A stretch of DNA of 64,000 bases from PWND01 sp964614525 (GTDB taxonomy: Bacteria; Bacteroidota; Bacteroidia; Bacteroidales; UBA7960): positions 1 to 64,000 of the forward strand of contig CAZTPA010000004.1 of assembly GCA_964614525.1 (NCBI GenBank). Reading direction: 5' to 3'. The first letter of the stretch is position 1, and each line of letters starts with the position of its first letter. Positions 41,207 to 50,067 of the stretch are shown here, in pieces. Position numbers and translations under genes: made by a program. The notes below the pieces were generated by a model that ran no database searches, was not told where the DNA came from, and saw nothing but the letters and a program-made list of their open reading frames with translations.

Positions 41207-42475
41207 ATGAATTCGCAAAAACCTTTAGCAGAAATCCTTCGTCCTGATAATTTTGATAATTATCTGGGACAAACGCATTTAATTGGTAAAGATGCTATAT
41301 TGCGTAAAACACTGGAAATGGGCAATGTCCCGTCAATGATTTTATGGGGCCCTCCCGGTGTGGGAAAAACTACTTTGGCATTTTTAATTTCTAAAATTCT
41401 TGTTAAACCATTCTTTGTTTTAAGTGCCATAAATTCAGGGGTAAAGGATGTCCGCGATGTTATTACAAAAGCATCTAATGCCGGCCGTAATGCAATACTT
41501 TTTATTGATGAAATTCACAGATTCAGTAAAAATCAACAAGATTCTTTGCTCGGCGCTGTTGAAAGAGGTATTGTCATCCTAATTGGCGCAACCACCGAAA
41601 ATCCTTCTTTCGAAGTTATCAGTCCATTGCTATCCAGATGCCAGGTTTATATTCTTAAAGAACTTGATGTTAATGATCTGGAAGTTTTGCTTGAGCGAGC
41701 AATTAATTATATCCAAAAAGAATGGAATATAAGCGTGATTGTTGAAGAGCATGAGGCATTGTTTAAAATTTCAGGTGGAGATGCCAGAAAATTACTCAAT
41801 GCTGTTGAACTTGTTGCAAAGTCTCAGGATTCTTCCAAGATAGTTTTGAATAATAAGATTGTTATGGATACTATTCAGGAGAATCTTGCTCTTTACGATA
41901 AGAATGGGGAGATGCATTATGATATTATATCTGCTTTTATAAAGTCTGTAAGAGGAAGTGATCCTAATGCTGCTGTATATTATCTGGCGAGAATGCTGGA
42001 AGCCGGCGAAGATCCAAAGTTTATTGCAAGAAGGTTGGTAATTCTTGCATCTGAAGATATTGGCAATGCAAATCCTAACGCATTATTGCTGGCAACTTCA
42101 TGCTTTAGTGCAATTACTATGATTGGTATGCCCGAAAGTAGAATTATCTTGTCTCAAACAACGACCTATCTTGCTTCAAGTCCCAAAAGTAATGCAGCTT
42201 ATATGGCAATTAACAAAGCTTATGAAGTTGTAAAAAGTATGGGCGATTTACCTGTTCCTTTGCATTTGCGAAATGCACCTACAAAGCTTATGAAGGATAT
42301 AGGATATGGAAAGGATTATAAGTATTCTCATGATTTTGATAAGAATTTTGCCGCTCAGGAATTTCTTCCTGAAAAAATCTCAGGAAAAAAACTGTATGAT
42401 CCGGGCAGTAATGCTCGTGAGAATGAAATAAGAGCAAGGCTAAGGGATTTATGGAAAAAGAAATACGGCTATTAA
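41207..42475 (+). CDS. rarA: Replication-associated recombination protein A
   Basis: 422 residues. The N-terminus PLAEILRPDNFDNYLGQTHL is followed by Walker A WGPPGVGKTTLAFL, Walker B AILFIDEIHRFSKNQQD, sensor 1 GATTENPSFEV, and arginine finger SPLLSRCQV. The C-terminal part carries DPNAAVYYLARMLEAGEDP and ASEDIGNANP. This is the RarA/MgsA clamp-loader-like AAA+ ATPase that acts at stalled replication forks. The length is normal. Confidence 0.96.
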   Translation: MNSQKPLAEILRPDNFDNYLGQTHLIGKDAILRKTLEMGNVPSMILWGPPGVGKTTLAFLISKILVKPFFVLSAINSGVKDVRDVITKASNAGRNAILFIDEIHRFSKNQQDSLLGAVERGIVILIGATTENPSFEVISPLLSRCQVYILKELDVNDLEVLLERAINYIQKEWNISVIVEEHEALFKISGGDARKLLNAVELVAKSQDSSKIVLNNKIVMDTIQENLALYDKNGEMHYDIISAFIKSVRGSDPNAAVYYLARMLEAGEDPKFIARRLVILASEDIGNANPNALLLATSCFSAITMIGMPESRIILSQTTTYLASSPKSNAAYMAINKAYEVVKSMGDLPVPLHLRNAPTKLMKDIGYGKDYKYSHDFDKNFAAQEFLPEKISGKKLYDPGSNARENEIRARLRDLWKKKYGY

Positions 42476-42488
42476 AAAAACCAAACAT

Positions 42489-43664
42489 ATGAATAATCGT
42501 GAATTGTTTTTCAGACATCTTGCACAGACGAGTGATTTTCCTTTAGCAATTGAAGTTGAAAGAGCTGAAGGTGTATTTTTATATGGACCGAATGGAGAGA
42601 AGTTTTTTGATATGATAAGCGGAATATCAGTGAGTAATATTGGACACAGGCATCCCGCTGTAATTAAGAGCATCAAAGAACAAGCCGACAAGTATCTTCA
42701 TTTGATGGTATATGGAGAGTATGTGCAATCACCGCAGGTTAAATTAGCTGAATTATTAGCATCACATCTTCCTGATAGTTTAAACAATGTGTTTTTTGTT
42801 AATTCAGGCAGTGAAGCAACTGAAGGTGCCCTGAAACTTGCGAAAAGATATACTAATCGCTCTGAAATTATTTGCTTTAAGAATGCATATCATGGGAGCA
42901 CGCATGGTGCATTGAGTGTAATGGGCAATGAAAAGCTGAAAAATGCTTTCAGGCCTTTGTTGCCTGATATTAGAGTTTTAGAATTTAACAACACAAGTAT
43001 GCTAAATCAAATATCGGAGAAAACAGCTTGTGTTATTGTAGAAGTCATTCAAGGTGAAGCAGGAGCTGTTGTTTCCTCTGATGATTTCTTGAATGAACTT
43101 CGCTCTCAATGTAATAAAACAGGTACATTGTTAATTTTTGATGAAATTCAAACCGGATTTGGCCGTACAGGAAGTCTATGGGCTTTTGAACAATTTGGTG
43201 TTGTACCCGACATCCTTCTTATTGCAAAAGGAATGGGTGGAGGCATGCCAATAGGAGCTTTTGTTTCATCATCTGAAATTATGCAATGCTTAAAGAATAA
43301 TCCTGTATTAGGTCATATTACTACTTTTGGCGGTAATCCTGTTTGCGCAGCTGCTGCCCTGGCTAATTTGGAAGTTATTGTTGAAGGGAAGTTGTGGGAA
43401 AATGCAAAAATGATAGAATCTGTTTGCAAAGATATGTTGCAACATAATCAGATTAGGAATGTAAAGGGTAGGGGAGGTCTTTTGGCAATTGAGTTTGATG
43501 ATTTTTTTAAGAATAAAAAAGTTATCGACAATTGTATAAAAAAAGGAGTTGTAACGGATTGGTTTCTGTTTGCTGATAATTGCTTACGTATTGCTCCTCC
43601 TCTCATTATAACAAAAGATCAAATAGTTAATGCTTGTAATATTATTCTCGATTCAATAGAATAG
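42489..43664 (+). CDS. Class III aminotransferase (acetylornithine/ornithine aminotransferase-like)
   Basis: 391 residues, PLP fold type I. Key blocks are FVNSGSEATEGALKLAKRYT, AYHGSTHGALSVMG, LIFDEIQTGFGRTGSLWAFE and the PLP-lysine segment LLIAKGMGGGMPIGAF, with TFGGNPVCAAAAL after it. This is the acetylornithine/ornithine/4-aminobutyrate branch. The amino donor cannot be told from these motifs, and no arginine genes are adjacent. It follows rarA by 13 bases and converges on the amidase gene with 16 bases between. Confidence 0.86.
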   Translation: MNNRELFFRHLAQTSDFPLAIEVERAEGVFLYGPNGEKFFDMISGISVSNIGHRHPAVIKSIKEQADKYLHLMVYGEYVQSPQVKLAELLASHLPDSLNNVFFVNSGSEATEGALKLAKRYTNRSEIICFKNAYHGSTHGALSVMGNEKLKNAFRPLLPDIRVLEFNNTSMLNQISEKTACVIVEVIQGEAGAVVSSDDFLNELRSQCNKTGTLLIFDEIQTGFGRTGSLWAFEQFGVVPDILLIAKGMGGGMPIGAFVSSSEIMQCLKNNPVLGHITTFGGNPVCAAAALANLEVIVEGKLWENAKMIESVCKDMLQHNQIRNVKGRGGLLAIEFDDFFKNKKVIDNCIKKGVVTDWFLFADNCLRIAPPLIITKDQIVNACNIILDSIE

Positions 43665-43680
43665 GTTGTTAATTAGATTA

Positions 43681-46600
43681 TTAGCGAAATTTATAATTTT
43701 TGAGTGAAATATATTTAGCTTTCTTAAGCAGTTTCTTTTTTACTCCGCTCATTATTAGGTCAATTAATGCTGTTAAATCAGCAGTGTTTATTTCTCCGCC
43801 GCTTTCGGTTATATCAGCAGCCTCGTGATCGAAACCCATTGGTGTATTTCCTGCGATATGCTGTACCATCCAAACAACATCCAATACGTTTATCTTTTCG
43901 TCATTATTTACATCGCCAAGCAATACCGGCTCTCCTATCCTAATGTCGTCAATAGCAAAAGTAGCACCATCAAATCCTGTATAGCGAAATGCAAATTGCA
44001 CATTCTGTTGAATTGCAAATTCTGATAAATTAATTTGCGTCTTTAGCCATGTCCAGTTAATATCATTTGAAACAAAATCAGGATGATCTGAATTATGCCA
44101 AATGGTGACCCAATCGGCTCCATCAAATTTTGCCATTAAGTAAAGATCACAATTCCCTTGTTCAACCGACCAATGATAGCTTCCTAAGAACCAAAACCCA
44201 AATTCAGCATCTGACAAATTCTGTATATTAAATAGTGGAGAAATAAACCATTCATCCTGATTCTCAGTATCAGTCCAAAGACAACGATAAAAATGTGAAC
44301 CGCTCACTGGCTCTATAGTTGATTCTGTGAGAGCAATGGAGGTAACAGCTTCCCACGTTACACTTGCTGTATTTTCTATGTTCCAGCAATTTGCAACACC
44401 ACCTTCAAAATTCTCAAAATATGGGAACTCAGAAAGATTAAAACATTCACAATTCTCTAAAGTAAAACTAAGTGAAGAAGTGAATATTCCATCTGCATTA
44501 ATTCTCCAGTAATATGTATTTTCATCAATAAATTCCAGTGGAGTTCCGTCTGATTGTGACTCAAAACCCTGAGGTCCGGTATAGGTCGTTAACCCCGAAA
44601 CCCATTTCCAGTAAGGTGATGAAAAATCGGAATATTCAGAAATTTGAATATACCATCCACTGCCCGAATTACTCCAGCTAAATGTAACTTCATTATCCGG
44701 ACAGCCATGCAATTCATGCTGAAGATTATATGCACCGCTTATTACAGTTTGTCCGTTCGAACTTAAAACTGAAGTATATAATCCTGCTCCATTTTCTGCT
44801 CTAAGGTTGAAATAATATGTTTCCGCTGATGTTAAGTTTAAGCCGGTATGTGTAACATTTGTATTCAGGTCATTATCTGTCCAATCAACGATATCATTGC
44901 TTGCCGGCTCAGTTCCGATTGAGTACCAATATTTTTTAATACCTGAGTTTGAGTCACTTGATTCGGACCAATTAGCAGACAGCTCTGTGGTACTGTTGAC
45001 TTCATTTATATCATCACCAAGTCCGTCATTTACAAATGATATGTCGCTTGGAGGTGTTCTGTCAATAAACAAATCTCTGTGCGCAATTGTAGAGAGATTT
45101 TCATAATCATCTGATACTATAGATTTTATTTTTCCGGCGACGGTTGAAATGTTTACACTCTCTGTTCTTATGTCATCTGTAGCATTTATTCCAACCGAAA
45201 TTGTTGCTTCAGGATATCTTGTTCTGTATGATTTTATTTCATTTATGTACATTTGACAATTTCCCGTACGGAATGAAATGTAATTTCCGTTAGAACTATA
45301 TGGAGATGGATCTGTCCAGGATCCTAATAATACATCATCTCTATATACTAAAATTTCGCCGCTTATTCGATCGTATATGATTTTGAAATCATACCATTGC
45401 CCGGGAATAGTGGTAATATTACTTTCAGTTGCCATAAGGTCGAAAGTGTTATTGGTGACTTTATAAAATTGCAGGGATTCTCCGTCAACTCTAAACCATA
45501 CAAAATATGAATTTCCTCTTTCGCTTAAGCTGGCATCATCGCTAAAGAAATGAAAACCAAATCTTTTGTTGGTTCCACTACCTTCTACTTTTGCATAAAA
45601 CTGATATAAATATCTGTTAGAAAGGCTTTGGTTTAAAGGGGCATAAATGTTTGTATTAGCGATTGTTTCATCAGATTGAATTAATTGACCGGAATTCACA
45701 GTCCAGTTGCCTGTGCTTATATTCCAAATTGAATTATCCAAAAAATCAAAATTATCTCCAAAGAAACCCCTGTTATAATTGGCTCCCCAATAATTTCCAT
45801 CATATTCAAGCACCTGATAAAACCTCCTGGATATTCCGCACCCAACATCACTGTCATTAAAAACAGCGGTAAAATCATCCGTTATCCAATCTCCGTCAGC
45901 AGGTTCTGAAATTGAAGTTAAAGGGACATCACAATTGGGTTCATTACAATTATCAATAATTGCTTTTGTATTGGTTCTTATTCCGGGTAGTTCTGCATAT
46001 AGTGCGTTCCCGGGGCATGTAGTTCCTCCGATATTTACATCTTTATGTCCACAAATACGGGCTACAGTGCCTGTGCCTCCGCTTTGCAATGTAATACTTG
46101 CTGAAGAGGTAGGGTCAAAAGTTCTATAATCATACCACCATGCAAGAAACTGATTATTGTTTTCTAGTTGGATTTGGGTTGGTAATGTTTCATCAGAATT
46201 TCCCAGAAAATTTATCCCAATTGAAGCTCCATTTGAGTTTCCTGCATGAGCTCCTCTTACATCGCTTAAGGGTAAATTAGGGTTATGCCTGCCCTGAAAG
46301 AAATTTCCATATTTATCAAAAAGATAATTATAGCCTATATCTGCCCAACCTAATGTGTTTACATGGTAATTCCAATATGATCTCACAACTGCATACCCGT
46401 CCGTATAAGTATCAGGAGATGCTCCATGATGTATAACAGTATGCGTGGGATTAATATATGTAGGTGAATATGTAGGATTATGACAGGCTGTATATCCTCC
46501 GCACCAATCTGTCCTGGGAATCATTACAGGAATTTCGGGACAAGCTTTTGAACTGTCATAAAGTATTCCTTCATCATCGGGCAATGGGCCGGATTTGCCA

Positions 46601-47121
46601 GTATTTCTTATATCTATAAGGTCCAGCCTGACTTTTTTAATATCTGTATTTCCAGGAGTGAGAATCGAAAACTCTATATATCTGTAAGCTTCTTCAGTAG
46701 GTGGAAACAATAGATCAGTAAAATACAATTTTCTGGGAGTTTCGGAAGGGTGAATATATCCTTCATCATAATAATACTTGGTCCATTCTCCATTTTCCTT
46801 TTTTATCCTGTATAATATCTCGAAATTTCCTGCAGCTGCCTTTGCATCATCAGCCTCCCATCCAATGCCGAAAGAGGTAAATTCTATAGGTGCTTTTGTT
46901 GAAAAATAATATTCATTATTTTCATTTCTATGAATATTGGTGTGCCAGATTAATATGCTTGCAGGTGAATTTCTTTTTTCACTATCGTCAATTACAGTAT
47001 CTGCTGTTATTTTGTTATTATTGCTGAAGTTGTTGGTTTGGGCTTTTAAACCGGTAGAATAGAAATTAATTATGTATGCAAAAATGATAACAGAGCAGAT
47101 TATCCTGATAAGAATTTTCAT
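43681..47121 (-). CDS. Secreted N-acetylmuramoyl-L-alanine amidase with LamG-like, FN3-like, adhesin and dockerin-like modules
   Basis: 1146 residues. After a signal peptide (about 1-27) and a beta domain comes a PGRP/amidase_2 domain (about 200-385). Its zinc ligands fit His231 (TVIHHGAS), His359 (ICGHKDV) and Cys369 (TTCPG), with Tyr264 in IGYNY. Then come a concanavalin/LamG-like region (about 440-640), an FN3-like domain (about 695-800), a second FN3-like region, and a cleaved-adhesin/MAM-like domain (about 890-1060). Last is a dockerin type I-like pair at 1067-1126 (GDVNNDEKINVLDVVWMVQH; AADITESGGEINTADL). It ends in a basic tail, without a visible type IX sorting domain. It should cut the peptide-glycan amide bond outside the cell. 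Confidence 0.87.
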   Translation of the reverse strand: MKILIRIICSVIIFAYIINFYSTGLKAQTNNFSNNNKITADTVIDDSEKRNSPASILIWHTNIHRNENNEYYFSTKAPIEFTSFGIGWEADDAKAAAGNFEILYRIKKENGEWTKYYYDEGYIHPSETPRKLYFTDLLFPPTEEAYRYIEFSILTPGNTDIKKVRLDLIDIRNTGKSGPLPDDEGILYDSSKACPEIPVMIPRTDWCGGYTACHNPTYSPTYINPTHTVIHHGASPDTYTDGYAVVRSYWNYHVNTLGWADIGYNYLFDKYGNFFQGRHNPNLPLSDVRGAHAGNSNGASIGINFLGNSDETLPTQIQLENNNQFLAWWYDYRTFDPTSSASITLQSGGTGTVARICGHKDVNIGGTTCPGNALYAELPGIRTNTKAIIDNCNEPNCDVPLTSISEPADGDWITDDFTAVFNDSDVGCGISRRFYQVLEYDGNYWGANYNRGFFGDNFDFLDNSIWNISTGNWTVNSGQLIQSDETIANTNIYAPLNQSLSNRYLYQFYAKVEGSGTNKRFGFHFFSDDASLSERGNSYFVWFRVDGESLQFYKVTNNTFDLMATESNITTIPGQWYDFKIIYDRISGEILVYRDDVLLGSWTDPSPYSSNGNYISFRTGNCQMYINEIKSYRTRYPEATISVGINATDDIRTESVNISTVAGKIKSIVSDDYENLSTIAHRDLFIDRTPPSDISFVNDGLGDDINEVNSTTELSANWSESSDSNSGIKKYWYSIGTEPASNDIVDWTDNDLNTNVTHTGLNLTSAETYYFNLRAENGAGLYTSVLSSNGQTVISGAYNLQHELHGCPDNEVTFSWSNSGSGWYIQISEYSDFSSPYWKWVSGLTTYTGPQGFESQSDGTPLEFIDENTYYWRINADGIFTSSLSFTLENCECFNLSEFPYFENFEGGVANCWNIENTASVTWEAVTSIALTESTIEPVSGSHFYRCLWTDTENQDEWFISPLFNIQNLSDAEFGFWFLGSYHWSVEQGNCDLYLMAKFDGADWVTIWHNSDHPDFVSNDINWTWLKTQINLSEFAIQQNVQFAFRYTGFDGATFAIDDIRIGEPVLLGDVNNDEKINVLDVVWMVQHIAGNTPMGFDHEAADITESGGEINTADLTALIDLIMSGVKKKLLKKAKYISLKNYKFR

Positions 47122-47294
47122 AAACTTTTATTTAAAACGCTTTTGAAAGATACAAATAAATGTTAAATAAAAAAAAGTTTAAATAATTAATCCTTTCGTT
47201 ATCTGTGTTTTGCATTGGTATGATTGTGGTTTTGGTAAAAAGCATACAGTATTATTTTTTGAATATTAATGCATGTTTTTTTTGATATTTTCAT

Positions 47295-47302
47295 TAGTTT
47301 TG
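47295..47302 (+). promoter_or_regulatory. Possible -7 element for the GNAT gene
   Basis: TAGTTTTG fits TAnnTTTG 45 bases before the ATG at 47347. No -33 TTTG is found at the proper distance. If used, transcription would start near 47309, which leaves a normal leader for the ATG at 47347 but only about 8 bases for the TTG at 47317. Confidence 0.3.
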
Positions 47303-47346
47303 ATGTATTATGAATTTTGTTTCATAATGACAAAAATTACATATTT

Positions 47347-48063
47347 ATGTATCATTTAGATCCTGATATATTAGAAGTATTAGAGAAAAGACCGCTTATG
47401 AATTTGGCGGTTTTAGGCTTTTTCGAAAATTATAAACTTGATAAGTATTATAAAAAAGAGAATTCTTTAATTCTTTTAGGTTCAAGCGATTATATTTGGG
47501 CGTATATGAGTGTAGAAAATGAGGCTGATCTGCTTGATCTGTTAAGAAGTCTATCATATGAAACCTTATATTTTGCTAATGTTGAAGATTGGATGCTTCC
47601 TTTTTTAACAAAGGAAAAAAGAATAGAATGGAGGTTAATCACAGAGCGTTATTATATTCCCGTGGATAAAGAGGTTGTTGCTCCTACTATTGTTTGCAAG
47701 CCGGTGAAGCAAGAGATGTCTGCTTATATCTATAATAATTCATTATATAAGGATTTTACATCAGAAGAGTATATTTTTGACAGACTTGGCAAGGACATCT
47801 CTGCCGGTTACTGGGTTGATAATAAACTTGTTGGTTGGGCTCTCACTCATGATGATGGTTCTCTTGGTTTTTTAAATATTATACAGGAGCATAGAGGAAA
47901 GGGTATAGGAGAGAATCTTTTAAGGCAATTAGTTCTTGACAGAATAAGACATAACAGGCCTGCCTTTTTGAATGTAGAACCACAAAACAGTCAAACCAAA
48001 AAAATGTTGAATAAAATTGGATTTGAGTTTGACAGAAAAGTAAGCTGGATTAAGTTAGCTTAG
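47347..48063 (+). CDS. GNAT-family N-acetyltransferase
   Basis: 238 residues from the ATG at 47347. An upstream in-frame TTG at 47317 would add ten residues, but the ATG start MYHLDPDILEVLEKRP looks more natural. The C-terminal half is the GNAT domain with acetyl-CoA loop EHRGKGIGENLLRQLV, followed by NVEPQNSQTKKMLNKIGFEF. The N-terminal half is a second, degenerate GNAT-like region, as in two-lobed family members. Substrate unknown. It converges on the first receptor gene with 6 bases between stops. Confidence 0.8.
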   Translation: MYHLDPDILEVLEKRPLMNLAVLGFFENYKLDKYYKKENSLILLGSSDYIWAYMSVENEADLLDLLRSLSYETLYFANVEDWMLPFLTKEKRIEWRLITERYYIPVDKEVVAPTIVCKPVKQEMSAYIYNNSLYKDFTSEEYIFDRLGKDISAGYWVDNKLVGWALTHDDGSLGFLNIIQEHRGKGIGENLLRQLVLDRIRHNRPAFLNVEPQNSQTKKMLNKIGFEFDRKVSWIKLA

Positions 48064-48069
48064 ATTTTA

Positions 48070-50004
48070 TTATTTTTTCTTTCCTTTTTTAAATTTTTTG
48101 CCGGTTTTATTAAGATGCTTTTCCCATGCTTTTTGGTCTTCAGTATTGCCGCTTAACAGGTCATCATCTTGCTCGTCAGTTTTATCTGATTCTTCTATAT
48201 CTTCTTCTTCAGCATTTTTATCCGGCACATTATCTGATATTTCCTCATCTTCAGAATTAAGAATTTCAGTAATTTCTTCATCAGTAATAGCATTCTCATC
48301 TTCCATTTCATCCTCATCAGGAATAACATCTGTTTCTTCCGGATGAACTGTTTCTTCTGGAGCCTCTTCTGGAGCCTCTGTTTTTAATTTCTTCTGTAAA
48401 GCTTTAATTTCTTGTTCTTTTTCCCTGATAAGATTTTCAAGTTTGCTTTTTTCTTCACTTAGTTGAGATATAGCGAGTTGATTTTCTCTGTCTTTTTCTG
48501 CCATAGCTTCTTGAGTAGCAGAAAGCTCTTCCATGTTTTGACGCATTTCTTCTTCTTGCGCTCTCATTTCTTCAGCTTGTTGTTGTGATTTCTCAAGCAA
48601 AACAGCAGTATTGTTATTGATTTTCACATTTGAAATAGTAGAGGCAATACTTTCTCCAATTTTTTCAACAAATTCTATTTGAAAATCTTCAAACTTCTTA
48701 AAAGAAGCAAGCTCCAGTACTCCAAAAATAACATCATTGACTTTTAAAGGCACTATTAATAGAGCATTTGGATTCTCATCACCCAGACCTGAAGTAATTT
48801 TAATATAGTTATTGGGTATCTCAGTGAGATATATGGTTTTACCCTCAATGAAGCATGTTCCAATGAGGCCTTCTCCGGCTTTAATCTGTTTGTCAAGGAA
48901 TTTTCTTCTGTCAAATGCAAAGCATGCAGTTAATTCAAGAAATTTATTCTGTGTGTCATCATCATTTAAAATAAAAATACCACCTTGATTAATTCCCATG
49001 TATTCAACAAGATTGCTTACAATATTGTAAGAAAGTTCTTCAATATCATTTGTATTCTGTCTTAGTATGTCGGCAAATTTAGCTAATCCCTGTGTAGTCC
49101 AGTTTCGTTTTTGATCTTCAATTTTTCTTTCTTTTTCTTCGTCTGAAGCTTTTTTAAGACTTTGTCTCATTTCAAGGAGAGAATTTCCAAGTACATCATC
49201 TTCACTTAATAGTGAGAACTCATGATCAAAATTATTTTTCCCAATTTCATTAGCAAAAACTGCCGTTCTTTTAATTCCATCGACTAACTCGTTAAATGAG
49301 CTAACCATTTCCCCGATTTCATTCTTATGATTATATTCGTAAGTATCAGGGAGTTGTCCTTTAGCCAATTTTTTCACCATTACCATTAAACCTTTAATAG
49401 GCCTGGCAATTCCACCAATAACGTAATAATTTACAAGACTAAATACAATCAAGGTAAACACCAAAGCAAATAGAAGTATTTTTAATGTATTTAAAACAGG
49501 GTCAGTGATTAAGTCTTTATGGTAAACAGTAGCTGTAATAAAACTCTCTAAGGGTTCATAATAAGTAAAATAGATATGCTTTTTCTGTCTTGATTTACTT
49601 TCTTCATTTTCATCTATAAATACAACATGACCTCGCATTTTTGCATTCATTTCTCTAAAGAAATTCTCAGATGAGATATTTTGACCTTCAATTTTTTTAT
49701 CAATTACTACCTTACCATTTTTATTAATTAAACTTGCATATCCATTTATATAAAAAGCTTTTTCATAAAATATTTCTTTATATGATTCAATTTCATCCTC
49801 ATGGGTTATATCAAGAACAGTTATAAGATAGTCAAGTTCTTTAAACATTGTTGTTTTTGCATCTCTGTATTGAGTGTTTCGACGGTTAACTGTTGCAAGA
49901 ACTGTGATAAGTAAAAGAGATACAACCAATGTGATATTAACAGCAAGAATAACTCTTTGTTGTAGTTTTAAATTTTTGTATTTGTCAACAATTCTTTTAA
50001 TCAT
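48070..50004 (-). CDS. Membrane receptor: extracytoplasmic sensor, HAMP, GAF, coiled coil, acidic tail
   Basis: 644 residues. Two membrane helices (about 18-40 and 170-195) enclose an extracytoplasmic Cache-like sensor, followed by HAMP (about 195-250), a linker with a second HAMP-like segment, the conserved NWTTQGLAKFADILRQ, a GAF domain (about 315-460; GEGLIGT, ITSGLGDENP) and a Glu/Gln-rich coiled coil (AEEMRAQEEEMRQNMEEL). An acidic low-complexity tail ends in KKFKKGKKK. No kinase, cyclase or phosphatase domain is present. The overall plan is that of a chemoreceptor-like signalling protein with GAF instead of an MCP tip. It is the third of three tandem paralogues. Confidence 0.82.
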   Translation of the reverse strand: MIKRIVDKYKNLKLQQRVILAVNITLVVSLLLITVLATVNRRNTQYRDAKTTMFKELDYLITVLDITHEDEIESYKEIFYEKAFYINGYASLINKNGKVVIDKKIEGQNISSENFFREMNAKMRGHVVFIDENEESKSRQKKHIYFTYYEPLESFITATVYHKDLITDPVLNTLKILLFALVFTLIVFSLVNYYVIGGIARPIKGLMVMVKKLAKGQLPDTYEYNHKNEIGEMVSSFNELVDGIKRTAVFANEIGKNNFDHEFSLLSEDDVLGNSLLEMRQSLKKASDEEKERKIEDQKRNWTTQGLAKFADILRQNTNDIEELSYNIVSNLVEYMGINQGGIFILNDDDTQNKFLELTACFAFDRRKFLDKQIKAGEGLIGTCFIEGKTIYLTEIPNNYIKITSGLGDENPNALLIVPLKVNDVIFGVLELASFKKFEDFQIEFVEKIGESIASTISNVKINNNTAVLLEKSQQQAEEMRAQEEEMRQNMEELSATQEAMAEKDRENQLAISQLSEEKSKLENLIREKEQEIKALQKKLKTEAPEEAPEETVHPEETDVIPDEDEMEDENAITDEEITEILNSEDEEISDNVPDKNAEEEDIEESDKTDEQDDDLLSGNTEDQKAWEKHLNKTGKKFKKGKKK

Positions 50005-50067
50005 ATTATATTCTTTTAATGCTTAGTCAATAATAAAAATCTTTTAATAAAAAGTATTAAAAAAAAT

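Noticed and set aside
42449..42691. Minus-strand frame opposite the rarA/aminotransferase junction
   Set aside because: It overlaps well-supported coding sequence on the plus strand and shows no domain.
47317..47346. TTG start for the GNAT gene
   Set aside because: The in-frame ATG at 47347 gives a more natural N-terminus and better spacing to the -7-like element.
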